Made by a program: the position numbers and the translations under genes. Source: Corallococcus silvisoli (GTDB taxonomy: Bacteria > Myxococcota > Myxococcia > Myxococcales > Myxococcaceae). From it: 64,000 bases of DNA. The notes below the pieces were generated by a model, which worked only from the letters and a program-made list of their open reading frames with translations, was not told the origin of the DNA and did no database searches. The stretch spans positions 372,001-436,000 of the forward strand of contig NZ_JAAAPJ010000007.1 of the NCBI RefSeq assembly GCF_009909145.1, written 5' to 3'. Below, in pieces: positions 27,180-36,458 of the stretch (its first letter is position 1; the number at the start of each line of letters is the position of its first letter).

Positions 27180-29534
27180 TCACTTCTCCAGATTCGCGAC
27201 GCCGTCGAACTTTTCCGGAGGCGCTTCCAGGTACTCGCGGCAGCGCTCCAGCAGCTTCCCGGTGGGCCCGTCCTCCGGCGCCCGCGCCGTCTCCGCCTCC
27301 AGCACCGCCACCGCCTCCGCGAAGCGCGCCTCCCGGTACAGCCCCAGGGCCTCGTGGTAGCGCGCCACCGTGCGCTGGGTGCCGGCATCCAGCTGCCCCT
27401 TGAGCGCGAGCAGTTCGTAGACCGTGACGGCCTCCGTCTTGCCCGCCACCCGCACGCGGTCCAGCTCGCGCACCTCGATGTGCTCGCGCGCCAGCTCGTA
27501 CGTGCGCGGGCCAATCATGATGACCGAGCCGTAGGCCTTGTTCGCGCCCTCCAGCCGCGCGGCCAGGTTCATCCCGTCGCCAATGGCCGTGTAGCTGAAG
27601 AGCTGGTCGCTGCCGAAGTTGCCCACGAAGTTCACCGCGCTGTTCACGCCGATGCGCGTGTACACATCCGGGAAGCCCTTGCGCCGGAAGTCCTCGCGCA
27701 GGACCTCCACCGCCGCCTTCGCCGCGAGCGCACCCCGGCACGCGCGCACCGCGTGGTCCTCCTGCGCCATGGGCGCGCCGAAGAGGCACACCACCGCGTC
27801 GCCAATGTACTTGTCCAGGCAGCCGCCCTCGCGCAGCAGCGCCCCGCTCACCGTCGTGAGGTACGTGTTGAGAATGCGCACCAGCTGGCGCGGGTCCTCC
27901 TTGAAGCGCTCGCTGAAGGTGGAGAAGCCGCGGATGTCGCTGAAGAAGGCGGTGATCTCCTTGTTCTCCCCATCCAGGCGCGGCAGCTGCCGCGAGCGGA
28001 TCATCTGCTCCACCAGCTTCGGCTCCATGAAGCGGTGGAACGCCTGCCGGATGAACTGCGTCTCGCGGTTGGCCACCAGGTGGTTGAACGCCAGCGCCGC
28101 CACGCTGGCGCCAATGCCCGCGAGCGCCGGCATCGCCATCAACACATGTGTCTGGGTCGTCCGCAGCAACAGGCCCGTGAACCCATACAGCCCGAGCACG
28201 AGCACCAGCGGCCAGCCCACCTCCAGCGGCGTCCAGCGCGCCGTCATCAACAGCACCGCGGACACCAGCGCCACCAGGAAGGTGATGCCCAGGTCCACGC
28301 CCGCCGGCGCCCGCGTGATGAAGGCGCCGGACAGCAGCGCGTCCACCACCGTGGCCTGCTTCACCAACCCCGGCTGCGTGGGAGAGAACGGCGTCGCCTT
28401 GATGTCGTTGACGCCCACCGCCGTGCCGCCGATGACCACCACCTTGTCCCGGAAGGTGTCCGCGCCCAGCGCCACGGGCTTGTGCGCGCTTCGGCGGATC
28501 CAATCCTCCAGCACGTCCAGCAGGGGCACCAGGGTGAAGCGCTCATGGAGCGGGCCGCCGTAGTCCAGCGCCGCGCTGCCGTCCGCGTCCACGTGCCACG
28601 CGCGCTCGCCCAGCTGGAGCGTGCGGCCGGAGAGCGTGAGCTCCTTCGCGCCCACCAGGTCCGCCAGCATGCGCACCGGCAGCGTCACGTAGGTGTTGAC
28701 GCCATCCGAGTAGGCGAAGTGCGTGCGGCGCATGAAGCCGTCCGTGTCCGCCTCCGTGTCCACCAGCCCGAAGCCGGTCACCGACCCCACCAGCGCGGTC
28801 GTGGGCGGCACCGGGTAGCGGGGCCGCCACTCCCCGCCCTGCGCGCGGTACCGCAACGCCGGCAGCGCACCCCCATCCGTCCGGCGCGCGGGGAACGCGA
28901 GCGCCCGCGCCAGCGCCCCGGGCTCCAGCGTGGGCGTGGCCGTGGCGGGGGCGTCCTCGAACTCCTCGGGGAACGCCTCGTCAGCGGGGGGGGCGTCCGT
29001 GGGCGCTGGGGAGGGCGCGGCCTCCGGGGCGGTCAATGGCACGGCGGCGGTGAAGTCCGCGCGGGGCAGGGGGCTCGCGGTGCCGCTGGTCACCATGCCC
29101 ACGTAGAAGGGCAGCCCCGTGTCTCGCAGCACCTGGGCGAAGCCGAGGTCGGCGGACTCGTCCGACGCGCGCTCGTCCATCACCGCGTCGAAGAGGACCG
29201 CCTTCGCTCCCGCGGCCTTCAGCTCCTGCGCGATGCGCGCCCACAGCGTGCGCGTGTACGGCCAGTTGCCGAAGTTGGTGCGCAGCTGCTCATCCTGGTT
29301 GATGCCATCCAGCGTGCGCTGGTCGATGGCCACCACCACCACGTGGGAGGACAGCCCCCGGCCGCCGGTGAACGTCACCAGCGCGCGGTCGTATGCGATG
29401 TGCTCCACGTCCTGGAGCACGCCGCTCCACTCGCCCGCCCACGCGACGAGGGTGGCCACCAGCGCGACCCCGAGCATCTGCGACCCGTGGTGGCGCCAAC
29501 GCTCCTGGATGCTCTTCCACAGCTCACCCGTCAC
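27180..29534 (-). CDS. CHASE2-domain adenylate/guanylate cyclase
   Basis: 784 aa from a GTG at 29534 with GGGGAGG 5 bases upstream. One N-terminal membrane segment (about 17-35), a large extracytoplasmic CHASE2 sensor domain (about 40-370), three membrane segments (about 385-460), then a class III cyclase domain (about 515-700). AFFSDIRGFSTFSE and GGCLDKYIGDAVVCLFG contain the two metal-binding Asp. It makes a cyclic nucleotide in response to an external signal. Downstream SH3-like and M48 genes are probably co-transcribed. The divergent TspO gene shares the intergenic promoter region. Confidence 0.9.
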   Translation of the reverse strand: MTGELWKSIQERWRHHGSQMLGVALVATLVAWAGEWSGVLQDVEHIAYDRALVTFTGGRGLSSHVVVVAIDQRTLDGINQDEQLRTNFGNWPYTRTLWARIAQELKAAGAKAVLFDAVMDERASDESADLGFAQVLRDTGLPFYVGMVTSGTASPLPRADFTAAVPLTAPEAAPSPAPTDAPPADEAFPEEFEDAPATATPTLEPGALARALAFPARRTDGGALPALRYRAQGGEWRPRYPVPPTTALVGSVTGFGLVDTEADTDGFMRRTHFAYSDGVNTYVTLPVRMLADLVGAKELTLSGRTLQLGERAWHVDADGSAALDYGGPLHERFTLVPLLDVLEDWIRRSAHKPVALGADTFRDKVVVIGGTAVGVNDIKATPFSPTQPGLVKQATVVDALLSGAFITRAPAGVDLGITFLVALVSAVLLMTARWTPLEVGWPLVLVLGLYGFTGLLLRTTQTHVLMAMPALAGIGASVAALAFNHLVANRETQFIRQAFHRFMEPKLVEQMIRSRQLPRLDGENKEITAFFSDIRGFSTFSERFKEDPRQLVRILNTYLTTVSGALLREGGCLDKYIGDAVVCLFGAPMAQEDHAVRACRGALAAKAAVEVLREDFRRKGFPDVYTRIGVNSAVNFVGNFGSDQLFSYTAIGDGMNLAARLEGANKAYGSVIMIGPRTYELAREHIEVRELDRVRVAGKTEAVTVYELLALKGQLDAGTQRTVARYHEALGLYREARFAEAVAVLEAETARAPEDGPTGKLLERCREYLEAPPEKFDGVANLEK

Positions 29535-29788
29535 GGACCCTCCCCGCGAGGCCGGCGCCGGCACGCTACCCCGGGACGCGCCTCCGCGACACACCGCCTC
29601 CAGGCTGTTTCAGCCCGACGGGCATGTATCAAGGTCAGTGATAGCAGGAGTCCCTGTGATGCCGGAGGGCCCCCCGTGGGGCGGGCGTGCGAGCGCCCGC
29701 GTCACACGGGCAGGCAGGCGCGCATGGCGGCCCACTGTGGGAGGACACAGCTTGTGGCTTCGCACGTTCACACGCGGGGAGGAATGCC

Positions 29789-30319
29789 ATGCGGATCAGC
29801 GCGCTGGGAGGCTCCGAGGGTCTGGAACACAACCCCACGCTCAACCGCGAGTCCGCGGTGGCGCTGGGCGCCTTCGCCGCCCTCACCGCCGGGGCCGTCT
29901 ACGTGGGCGCGCGCAGCACCCGCGAGGCCGTGTCACAGGGGTGGTACAAGCGGCTCCGGAAGCCGCCGTTCCAGCCGCCCCGCGAAGCCTTCGCGCCGGT
30001 CTGGACCGCCCTCTACGCGCTCATCGCCGTCTCCGGCTGGCGCATCTGGGGCTCGCCCGCGGGCGCTGAGCGCTCTCGCGCCCTGGGGCTTTGGTTCGTC
30101 CAGCTGGGCCTCAACGCCGCGTGGTCCCACCTGTTCTTCGGCAGGCGCCAACTGACGGCCGCGGCGGTGGAGAACGGGGCGCTCTTGGGCAGCATCGTGG
30201 CCTACACCGTCGCCGCGAGCCGCGTGGACCGCAAGGCCCCGTGGCTGATGGCCCCGTACCTGGGCTGGGTGTCCTTCGCCAACGTGCTGTCCGCCGACAT
30301 CGCCCGCCGCAATGCCTGA
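29789..30319 (+). CDS. TspO/MBR-family membrane protein
   Basis: 176 aa with a GGGGAGGA Shine-Dalgarno ending 6 bases before the ATG. After a 25-residue N-terminal extension come five predicted membrane helices. WYKRLRKPPFQPPREAFAPVWTALY is the conserved family region (quoted in part as KPPFQPP and PVWTALY), and AWSHLFFGRR and MAPYLGWVSFANVLS fit helices 3 and 5. TspO proteins bind tetrapyrroles and sterols and act in porphyrin or stress responses. It is a single gene, divergent from the cyclase. Confidence 0.88.
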   Translation: MRISALGGSEGLEHNPTLNRESAVALGAFAALTAGAVYVGARSTREAVSQGWYKRLRKPPFQPPREAFAPVWTALYALIAVSGWRIWGSPAGAERSRALGLWFVQLGLNAAWSHLFFGRRQLTAAAVENGALLGSIVAYTVAASRVDRKAPWLMAPYLGWVSFANVLSADIARRNA

Positions 30320-30346
30320 CGGCGGGTGCCGCTGGTCCGCGGTGTT

Positions 30347-30526
30347 TCAGTTGCGCAGGCGGGAGGGCCGGGCCGCGTTGAAGGAGAGCACCGCGGCGAA
30401 GTAGCGCGCCTGGTTCTCCGACGTGCAGCGCACCTCCTGGACGCGTCCCGCGACCTTCACTCGGACGACCCATCCCTCGTTGTCGCGGCTCACCGGGGTC
30501 TCGCTCGGCATCGTCAGGTTTTCCAT
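30347..30526 (-). CDS. Small conserved-looking protein, 59 aa
   Basis: ATG at 30524-30526 preceded by GGAGGGAGAG; the frame codes 59 residues ending at TGA 30347-30349. The sequence has a central strand-like segment GWVVRVKVAGRVQEVRCTS followed by a helix (ENQARYFAAVLS), a compact alpha/beta pattern. I do not recognise it. It sits between tspO (convergent, 27 bp) and the triple-PAS kinase. Confidence 0.6.
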   Translation of the reverse strand: MENLTMPSETPVSRDNEGWVVRVKVAGRVQEVRCTSENQARYFAAVLSFNAARPSRLRN

Positions 30527-30670
30527 GTGTGCTCTCCCTCCCGTGCGGCCATCCAGAGCAGGGGGCGTGCCAGGGCCAGTGAGCGTGAGATTCCAGCCCT
30601 TTGCATGCGGCTTGCGACGGGGGGGAACAGCCGGGGCTGAAGTTCTTTCAGCGCGCGCCGGGTGACCGCT

Positions 30671-32614
30671 TCAGTGCAGGTGGCGGTCCGCCCAGGCGAG
30701 CGGGAGGGCGGGCCGCGCGGCGGCGAGCGTTGGCAGCGCGACGTAGAAGGTGGACCCCTGGCCCGGTTCACTCTCCACCCAGATGCGGCCGCCATGGCGC
30801 TCCACGATGTCGCGGCTGATGTAGAGGCCCAGCCCCAGGCCCCCGTAGGAGCGGCTGGAGGCGTTGCGCGCGCGGAAGTAGCGGTCGAAGAGCTGCCGCT
30901 GCTGGTCCTCCGGGATGCCGATGCCCGGGTCCTTCACGGACAGCACCGCCACGTCCTCGTCCACCGACAGGCGCACGCGGATGGTGCCGCCATCCGGGCT
31001 GTACTTGAGCGCGTTCTCCAGCAGGTTGAGGACGACCTGCTCCAGCCGGTACGCGTCGCCGTGCACGGAGATGGTGCGCGGGGGCCGTTCGAAGTCGAAG
31101 ACGTGGTTGCCCCTCTGTCCTCCCAGGCTGGCGAGCGTGTGCTCCACCAGCTGGTCGAAGCGGGTGTCCTCCGGGTGCAGGGCCAGCCGGCCCGCTTCGA
31201 TGCGCGACGCGTCCAGCAGGTCGTTGATGAGGCCGGTGAGGCGGGTGAGCTGGTGGCGCGCGTGGCGCAGCACGCTCGGGTCCAGGTGCTCGCCGCGCTC
31301 CAGGCGGCGCTCCAGCGTGGCCAGGCGCAGGCTCAGGGGCGTGAGCGGCGTCTTCAGCTCGTGGCTCGCGATGGAGAGGAAGTCGTCGCGCACGCGGACG
31401 GCCTCCTGGGCCTCGCGGTACAGGTGCGCGCGCTCCTCCTCCGCGCGCTTGCGCTCGGTGACGTCCTCCAACAGGACCCCCACGCCCAGCACGCGGCCGT
31501 CGGGCGTGCGCACCGGGTAGAAGCTGCCTGAGAAGGAGCGCATGGGGCCGGGCGCGCCCAGGTCCTCGGTGGTGGCCTCCTGGCTCACCATCGGCTCGCC
31601 GGTCCGCAGGACCTGCCGCGGGCCCAGCTCCGCGACGGCGCCCGGCGCCCCGAGCAGCTCCGGCAGCGTGTGGCCCACGTGCGCCTCCGCGGGCAGGCCG
31701 TTGATGCGCGCGAGCGTCTCGTTGATGCGCACGTAGCGCAGCTCCGTGTCCAGGAAGCCGATGCCCACCGGGGCGCCGCGGAAGAGCAGGTCGAGCTGGG
31801 CCATGTTCTCCTCGCGCTCGGCCTCCACGCGGCGGCGGTCGGTGATGTCCTCCACGATGGCCACCCCGCCCTCCACCGAGCCGTCCTCGGCGTAGCACGG
31901 CGCGAAGCGCACGCGCACGGGCGTCACCTTCCCGGTGCTGAGCGCGCGGTAGTCCCCTTCGTAGTCGCAGCGCTGTCCGCCCAGCGACTCGCGCACGCAC
32001 GCCATGATGTTCTCGTCGCGCAGCGTGAGCAGGTTCACGCCCACGAGGTTGCGCTTCGACGTGCCCATGAGCTGCGCGAACTGCTCGTTGCAGGCGGTGA
32101 GGATGGGCACGCGGTCGAAGTGGAAGATGCCCTGGGGGGCGTTCTCCACCACCAGCTGGTAGAGCCGATCCCCCGTCTCCTCCGGACGCACCGGCGCTTC
32201 AGGGCCGTTGGCCACGTGCTCCAGGGGCTCGTCCAGCGTGTCGATGACCTCGTGCAGCCGGCGCATCGTGAGGACGATGCGCTCCTCCTCGTTCACGCCA
32301 GCGGCGCCCACCGTCAGCTCCACCAGCAGCTCCACGCCGTCCTTGCGCCGGGCGAAGACGCGGGTGGGGCGCCCGCTGAGCAGCTTCCTGCGCGACAGCA
32401 GGTAGCGCACCAGGCTCACGCCTTGGAAGGAGTGCAGGCGAGAGGGAAAGAGCTTGGTGACGGGCTTGCCCAGCAGCTGCTCGCGGTCCCACCCCACCAG
32501 CCGCTCCGTCGCCGTGTTGACGTGCAGGATGTGCTCGCCGGAGTCGCACGCGATGACGGGATCCACCGCGGCGTCCAGGACGGCCTCCAGCTCCCGTATG
32601 GCTCCTCCAGCCAT
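30671..32614 (-). CDS. Triple-PAS sensor histidine kinase
   Basis: 647 aa, soluble, from the ATG at 32614 with AGGAG 10 bases before it. PAS domains at about 5-120, 145-265 and 275-395 (each ending in the PAC-like pattern, e.g. GGVAIVEDITDRRRVEAE). HisKA follows with phospho-acceptor H418 in SIASHELKTPLTPL. HATPase_c has NLLENALKYSPDGG, VKDPGIGIP and GGLGLGLYISRDI. The first domain's DGVELLVELTVGA is a typical PAS_4/PAS_9 core. The signal is unknown. An inverted repeat 19-47 bp upstream of the start may be regulatory. Confidence 0.9.
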   Translation of the reverse strand: MAGGAIRELEAVLDAAVDPVIACDSGEHILHVNTATERLVGWDREQLLGKPVTKLFPSRLHSFQGVSLVRYLLSRRKLLSGRPTRVFARRKDGVELLVELTVGAAGVNEEERIVLTMRRLHEVIDTLDEPLEHVANGPEAPVRPEETGDRLYQLVVENAPQGIFHFDRVPILTACNEQFAQLMGTSKRNLVGVNLLTLRDENIMACVRESLGGQRCDYEGDYRALSTGKVTPVRVRFAPCYAEDGSVEGGVAIVEDITDRRRVEAEREENMAQLDLLFRGAPVGIGFLDTELRYVRINETLARINGLPAEAHVGHTLPELLGAPGAVAELGPRQVLRTGEPMVSQEATTEDLGAPGPMRSFSGSFYPVRTPDGRVLGVGVLLEDVTERKRAEEERAHLYREAQEAVRVRDDFLSIASHELKTPLTPLSLRLATLERRLERGEHLDPSVLRHARHQLTRLTGLINDLLDASRIEAGRLALHPEDTRFDQLVEHTLASLGGQRGNHVFDFERPPRTISVHGDAYRLEQVVLNLLENALKYSPDGGTIRVRLSVDEDVAVLSVKDPGIGIPEDQQRQLFDRYFRARNASSRSYGGLGLGLYISRDIVERHGGRIWVESEPGQGSTFYVALPTLAAARPALPLAWADRHLH

Positions 32615-32632
32615 GCCTCGCTCCTGGTGGGA

Positions 32633-32661
32633 ACCGTCCGTGCGCACACGGCGCGGACGGT
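32633..32661. promoter_or_regulatory. Inverted repeat upstream of the triple-PAS kinase
   Basis: ACCGTCCG (32633-32640) and CGGACGGT (32654-32661) form perfect 8-bp arms with a 13-bp spacer in the leader or promoter of the kinase gene; possible operator or leader hairpin. Confidence 0.35.
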
Positions 32662-32816
32662 CCTGCCGGGACAGGGGACCCCCGGCGTTGGCGGGTGCGC
32701 GGAGTGGCACCCGTGCGCGTTCCCTTTGCCTACAGATGCACACTGTGGGCTGGGATGGCGCGGCGAAGCCGGAAACCCCGGCGCTGGCGGGACCCCTGGT
32801 GGGCGGTCGGGCGGGC

Positions 32817-35426
32817 CTAGCGCTTGCGCTTCGGGGCCGGTGTGCGTCCGCGCTTCGCCGAGCGCTTGCGCACGGCCTTCCGGGGCGCGGTGCGGGGCGG
32901 CGCCGCGCCCAGGGTGAGCGCCTCCAGCTTCTCGCGCAGGGTCCGCGTCTCCTGCTTGAGCGCATCCAGCTCCTCGCGCAGCGCGGAGACCTCACGGGCC
33001 TGGGGCGCGCCGTCGCGCAGGGCTCGCACGGCCTCGCGGGCATAGCGGCGGGTGCGCGGGTCGCTGAAGGTCGTGCCCTCCAGCGCGGGCAGCAGGCGCC
33101 GGTCGCCCAGGGTGGAGGCCGCGTCGCACACGGCCAGCTGCACGCGGAACTGCGGGTCGCGCAGGAGCTGCGCGAACAGGTCCACCGCCTCGCGCTTGCG
33201 GTTCGCGACCTCCGCCAGCTTCGCCACCGCGCCCACGGCGGCGCGGCGCAGGAACGCGGGCTGTCCGTACGCGGTGCGCGCCACCGCCACCGGGAACGCG
33301 GCCGGGTCCTGTGACTCCGCGAGCCCGTCCATCGCGCCCGCGCCAATGACGTCCTGGAACGAAGGCCGCGCGGCGGCGGCCTCCAGCAGGGGCAGCGCGT
33401 CCGGAGCGCGCACGCGCCCCAGTCCCCGCGCGGCCTCCGCCTCCACGAAGTAGCTGGCGTCCCCGGCCTCCAGCAGCGCCCGCAGGCGGCCGGCCACCTC
33501 CGCGTCGTGGCGGAACTCGCCCAGCGCGGCCACCACGGCGCGGCGCACGCGCGGGTGCGGGGTGGTGAGCGCGCCCAGCAGGCTCGCGCGGGCCTCCGGG
33601 GTGCGGATGCGCCCCAGCGACTTCGCGCACGCGGCGCGGGTGGCCCAGAACAGGCCGGTGTCCGTCAGCGCGCGGCCCAGCGCCTCCACCGAACGCAGGC
33701 CGCCGTCCTTCCCCAGCGCGTGCGCCGCCTCCGTGCGCGCGCGGGCCTCCGGCGCGCGGGCCAGCTCCTCGCGCCATAGCCCCACGGCCTTGTCCACGTC
33801 CAGCGAGCCCAGCACGTCGCGGCGCGGATCCACCCGCACCTGAGAGGGCGCGGCGGCGCAGGGCAGGTGGAAGCGGTGCTCCGCGTCGGTGACGTCCAGC
33901 CGGTGGCGCGTGTCCTGGCCGTTCACGGTGACGACCACCTCCAGCGGGAGGCGGAACACGGGCGTGCCCGCGTCGGTGCGCTGCGCCTGCCGCACGGCGA
34001 TGCGCAGGCGCGCGTCATCGGCCTCGTAGCGGACCTCCACCTTCAGCTCCGGATGGCCGGGGGCGTGGACGTACTGGTCGAAGACCGGATCCAGGTTGTG
34101 CCCCGTGGCCTGCTCGAAGGCGCGGGCCAGGTCCACCGTCTCCACCACCCCGTGACGGTTCGACGCGACGTAGTGGCGCAGGGCGCGCACGAAGAGGTCG
34201 TCCCCCACGCGGCGGCGCAGCTCGTGGAGCACCAGGCCGCCCTTCTCGTAGAGGTGGCGGTCGAACAGGTCCATGGGGGCCTGGAACTTCCGCGCGACGA
34301 TGGGGCGCGCGTAGCGCTCGCGCGTCTCCGTCAGGTAGGCCTCCAGGTCGAGCGCGCGGTGGTGGTCCGCCTCGTCCCGGTCGTCGCCCTGCTCCTTCCA
34401 CAGCACCTCGAAGTAGGTGGCGAAGCCCTCGTTGAGCCAGCCGTGGGGCCAGTCGCGGCAGGTGAGCAGGTCGCCGAACCACTGGTGCGCCAGCTCATGG
34501 GAGACGAGCGGCTCGGCGGTGAAGTCCAGGTGCGCCCGCGCGTCGTGTAGCACCGTGTCCACCATCGTGGTGGCCGTGGTGTGCTCCATGCCGCCCAGGA
34601 TGAACTCCGTGACGAACACCTGCGCGTAGCCGCTCCACGGGTACGGTTCGCCGGTGAGGGCTTCGAACGCGGCGATCATCCTCGGCGTGCGCGCCACGCA
34701 CCGCAGCGCGTCCTCGCGGCGGCCCTTGGGGAACAGGTAGCGCAGCGGCGTGGTGCCGGCGGTGTCGGTGGCCTCGTCGAACTCGCCCACCACCAGCGTG
34801 ACGAGGTAGGGCGCGTGCGGCTGCGCCATGCGGTGGTGCTGCGTGCGGCGCTCGCCCAGGGTGACGTCGCTGACGAGCACGCCGTTGGACAGCGACGTCA
34901 TGTTCGCGGGGAAGGTGGCGATGACCTCCGACGTGGCCTTCTGCGCGGGCGTGTCCAGGCAGGGGAACCAGCACCGCGCGTCGATGTCCTGGCCCTGCGT
35001 CCACGCCTGGAGGGGCCGGTCGGGGTAGCCCGCGTCGGGACCCCAGAAGTAGAGGCCCCGGCGGGGACGGGCGCGGTAGCTGAGCGCGATGTCGCACGCC
35101 TGCCCCGTCTCCAGCGCGCGGGGCAGCTCCACGCGCACGTGGGACCCGGAGTTGGAGAAGGGGACGACGCGCCCGTCCACGCGCGCCTCCGTGATGTCCA
35201 GGTCCACCGCGTCGAAGCTGACCGTGGACACGGCGCGGACCGCGGACACACGCGTGGTGCAGGTGCCGGTCAGGGTGCGCTGGCCGAAGTCCAGGTCCAG
35301 CTCGATGCGCACGTGCTCGGCGCGCACCGGCCGCGGCGCGGCGTAGTGCTCGGTGGCGCCGGGGAGGCTGAACGGGTGCGGGTCGGACAACCCGGCGGCG
35401 GGGGCGTGGCGGTGGCAGCAGCGCAT
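32817..35426 (-). CDS. M1-family aminopeptidase with C-terminal HEAT repeats
   Basis: 869 aa zinc aminopeptidase that removes N-terminal residues from peptides. The catalytic site is H310-ELAH-314 (HELAHQWFGD) with the third ligand Glu about 19 residues on in WLNEGFATY. The substrate-anchoring GxMEN box reads GGMEH (in FILGGMEHTTA). N-terminal beta-saddle about 20-215; HEAT-like repeats from about 540 to 800; then a coiled-coil stretch (LREELDALKQETRTLREKL) and a very basic Lys/Arg tail. The absence of a signal peptide suggests a cytoplasmic enzyme. No operon partner is evident. Confidence 0.9.
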   Translation of the reverse strand: MRCCHRHAPAAGLSDPHPFSLPGATEHYAAPRPVRAEHVRIELDLDFGQRTLTGTCTTRVSAVRAVSTVSFDAVDLDITEARVDGRVVPFSNSGSHVRVELPRALETGQACDIALSYRARPRRGLYFWGPDAGYPDRPLQAWTQGQDIDARCWFPCLDTPAQKATSEVIATFPANMTSLSNGVLVSDVTLGERRTQHHRMAQPHAPYLVTLVVGEFDEATDTAGTTPLRYLFPKGRREDALRCVARTPRMIAAFEALTGEPYPWSGYAQVFVTEFILGGMEHTTATTMVDTVLHDARAHLDFTAEPLVSHELAHQWFGDLLTCRDWPHGWLNEGFATYFEVLWKEQGDDRDEADHHRALDLEAYLTETRERYARPIVARKFQAPMDLFDRHLYEKGGLVLHELRRRVGDDLFVRALRHYVASNRHGVVETVDLARAFEQATGHNLDPVFDQYVHAPGHPELKVEVRYEADDARLRIAVRQAQRTDAGTPVFRLPLEVVVTVNGQDTRHRLDVTDAEHRFHLPCAAAPSQVRVDPRRDVLGSLDVDKAVGLWREELARAPEARARTEAAHALGKDGGLRSVEALGRALTDTGLFWATRAACAKSLGRIRTPEARASLLGALTTPHPRVRRAVVAALGEFRHDAEVAGRLRALLEAGDASYFVEAEAARGLGRVRAPDALPLLEAAAARPSFQDVIGAGAMDGLAESQDPAAFPVAVARTAYGQPAFLRRAAVGAVAKLAEVANRKREAVDLFAQLLRDPQFRVQLAVCDAASTLGDRRLLPALEGTTFSDPRTRRYAREAVRALRDGAPQAREVSALREELDALKQETRTLREKLEALTLGAAPPRTAPRKAVRKRSAKRGRTPAPKRKR

Positions 35427-35548
35427 AGGAGGGGGTGACTCTTCCGCAAGCCCGCCCCCGGGTCGAGCCGCATCGAACCGGGTCTTGTCGGAATTCCTGG
35501 GGCAGGACCCGCCGGGTCGGGCAGGGGAGGGGGGCCTGGGAGCCCGCG

Positions 35549-36451
35549 GTGGTTGAGAAATGGCGGGGGGTTCCCCAGGATGGGCGGACCGTGCAGGCCG
35601 TCCTCTACTTCTCCGACAAGCAGGTGCGAGAGAAGCTCTTCGCGTTCGTGGACGCCGCCGGGGGGCTGTTGCTGGTGGCGGGGGTGCATCACGACGCGGG
35701 GATGACGCGCCCGCCGCAGGCGCGCGAGCCCTTCGCCGCGCTGGAGGACGTCTTCGGGCACGTGCTGTCCCAGGTCATCGTGGCGGACGAGGGCACGGCG
35801 GAGGGCATGTGGCGGGACCCCCTGGGGGACCTGGGGGACCGGCTCTACCCGGCCGACAAGAAGCGCGCCTACGCGGTGGCCACGGGCTACGTGCTGCTGG
35901 AGGACGGCGAGCCGCGCGCGGTGGTACGCAAGCACGCCAGCCCCGCCGAGGACCTGTGGTTCCTGCAGGAGGCCCTGAGCCGGCTGTCCCCGAGCGTCCC
36001 CGCGCCGGACCCCGAGAAGCGCCCCGGCCACCGCCGCCCCGAACCCGCCCCGCGCGCGCCGCCGCGCTACGGGCCCGCCAGCGCGGGTGGGAGCGCGCGC
36101 TCCGACGAGCCCCGTGAAGAGGCGGGGGCCCGCGACGGAGCCGGCAGGGCCGGGAGGGCGGGGTGGGCGCGTGACGGCGCCGGGGCGCGGACGTCCGACG
36201 AGACGCCGCCGCGAGGCCGCCGTGCCGTGGAGCCGCCGCCCGCCGAACCCGAGGCGAAGGACCCCTGGGTCGTGCTGGGCATCGAGCGGGGCACGCCGAG
36301 GGACGAAGCACGCAAGGCGTTCCGCGTGCTCATCGCGCAGTACCACCCGGACAAGGTGGCGCACCTGGCGCCGGAGTTCCACGTGCTCGCGGAGCGCCGC
36401 ACGCGCGAAATCCTGGACGCGTGGGAGGCGCTGGAGCGCGACGCCGGGTGA
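35549..36451 (+). CDS. J-domain (DnaJ-like) protein with novel N-terminal domain
   Basis: 300 aa. The C-terminal 70 residues are a J domain with DPWVVLGIERGTPRDEARKAF (cited in part as DPWVVLGIE) and the essential HPD tripeptide near residue 266 (QYHPDKVAHL), so it should stimulate an Hsp70. The first 150 residues form an unrecognised alpha/beta domain (VLYFSDKQVREKLFAFVDAAG), joined by an Arg/Pro/Gly-rich linker. The GTG at 35549 is a tentative start; a GTG at 35590 is also possible. It converges on the EEP nuclease gene. Confidence 0.75.
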   Translation: MVEKWRGVPQDGRTVQAVLYFSDKQVREKLFAFVDAAGGLLLVAGVHHDAGMTRPPQAREPFAALEDVFGHVLSQVIVADEGTAEGMWRDPLGDLGDRLYPADKKRAYAVATGYVLLEDGEPRAVVRKHASPAEDLWFLQEALSRLSPSVPAPDPEKRPGHRRPEPAPRAPPRYGPASAGGSARSDEPREEAGARDGAGRAGRAGWARDGAGARTSDETPPRGRRAVEPPPAEPEAKDPWVVLGIERGTPRDEARKAFRVLIAQYHPDKVAHLAPEFHVLAERRTREILDAWEALERDAG

Positions 36452-36458
36452 GCCGGCG

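Noticed and set aside
26664..30155. A 1,163-residue plus-strand frame over the cyclase cluster
   Set aside because: It is the antisense shadow of the CHASE2 cyclase and SH3-like genes; composition is Arg/His/Gln-rich and it lacks any motif.
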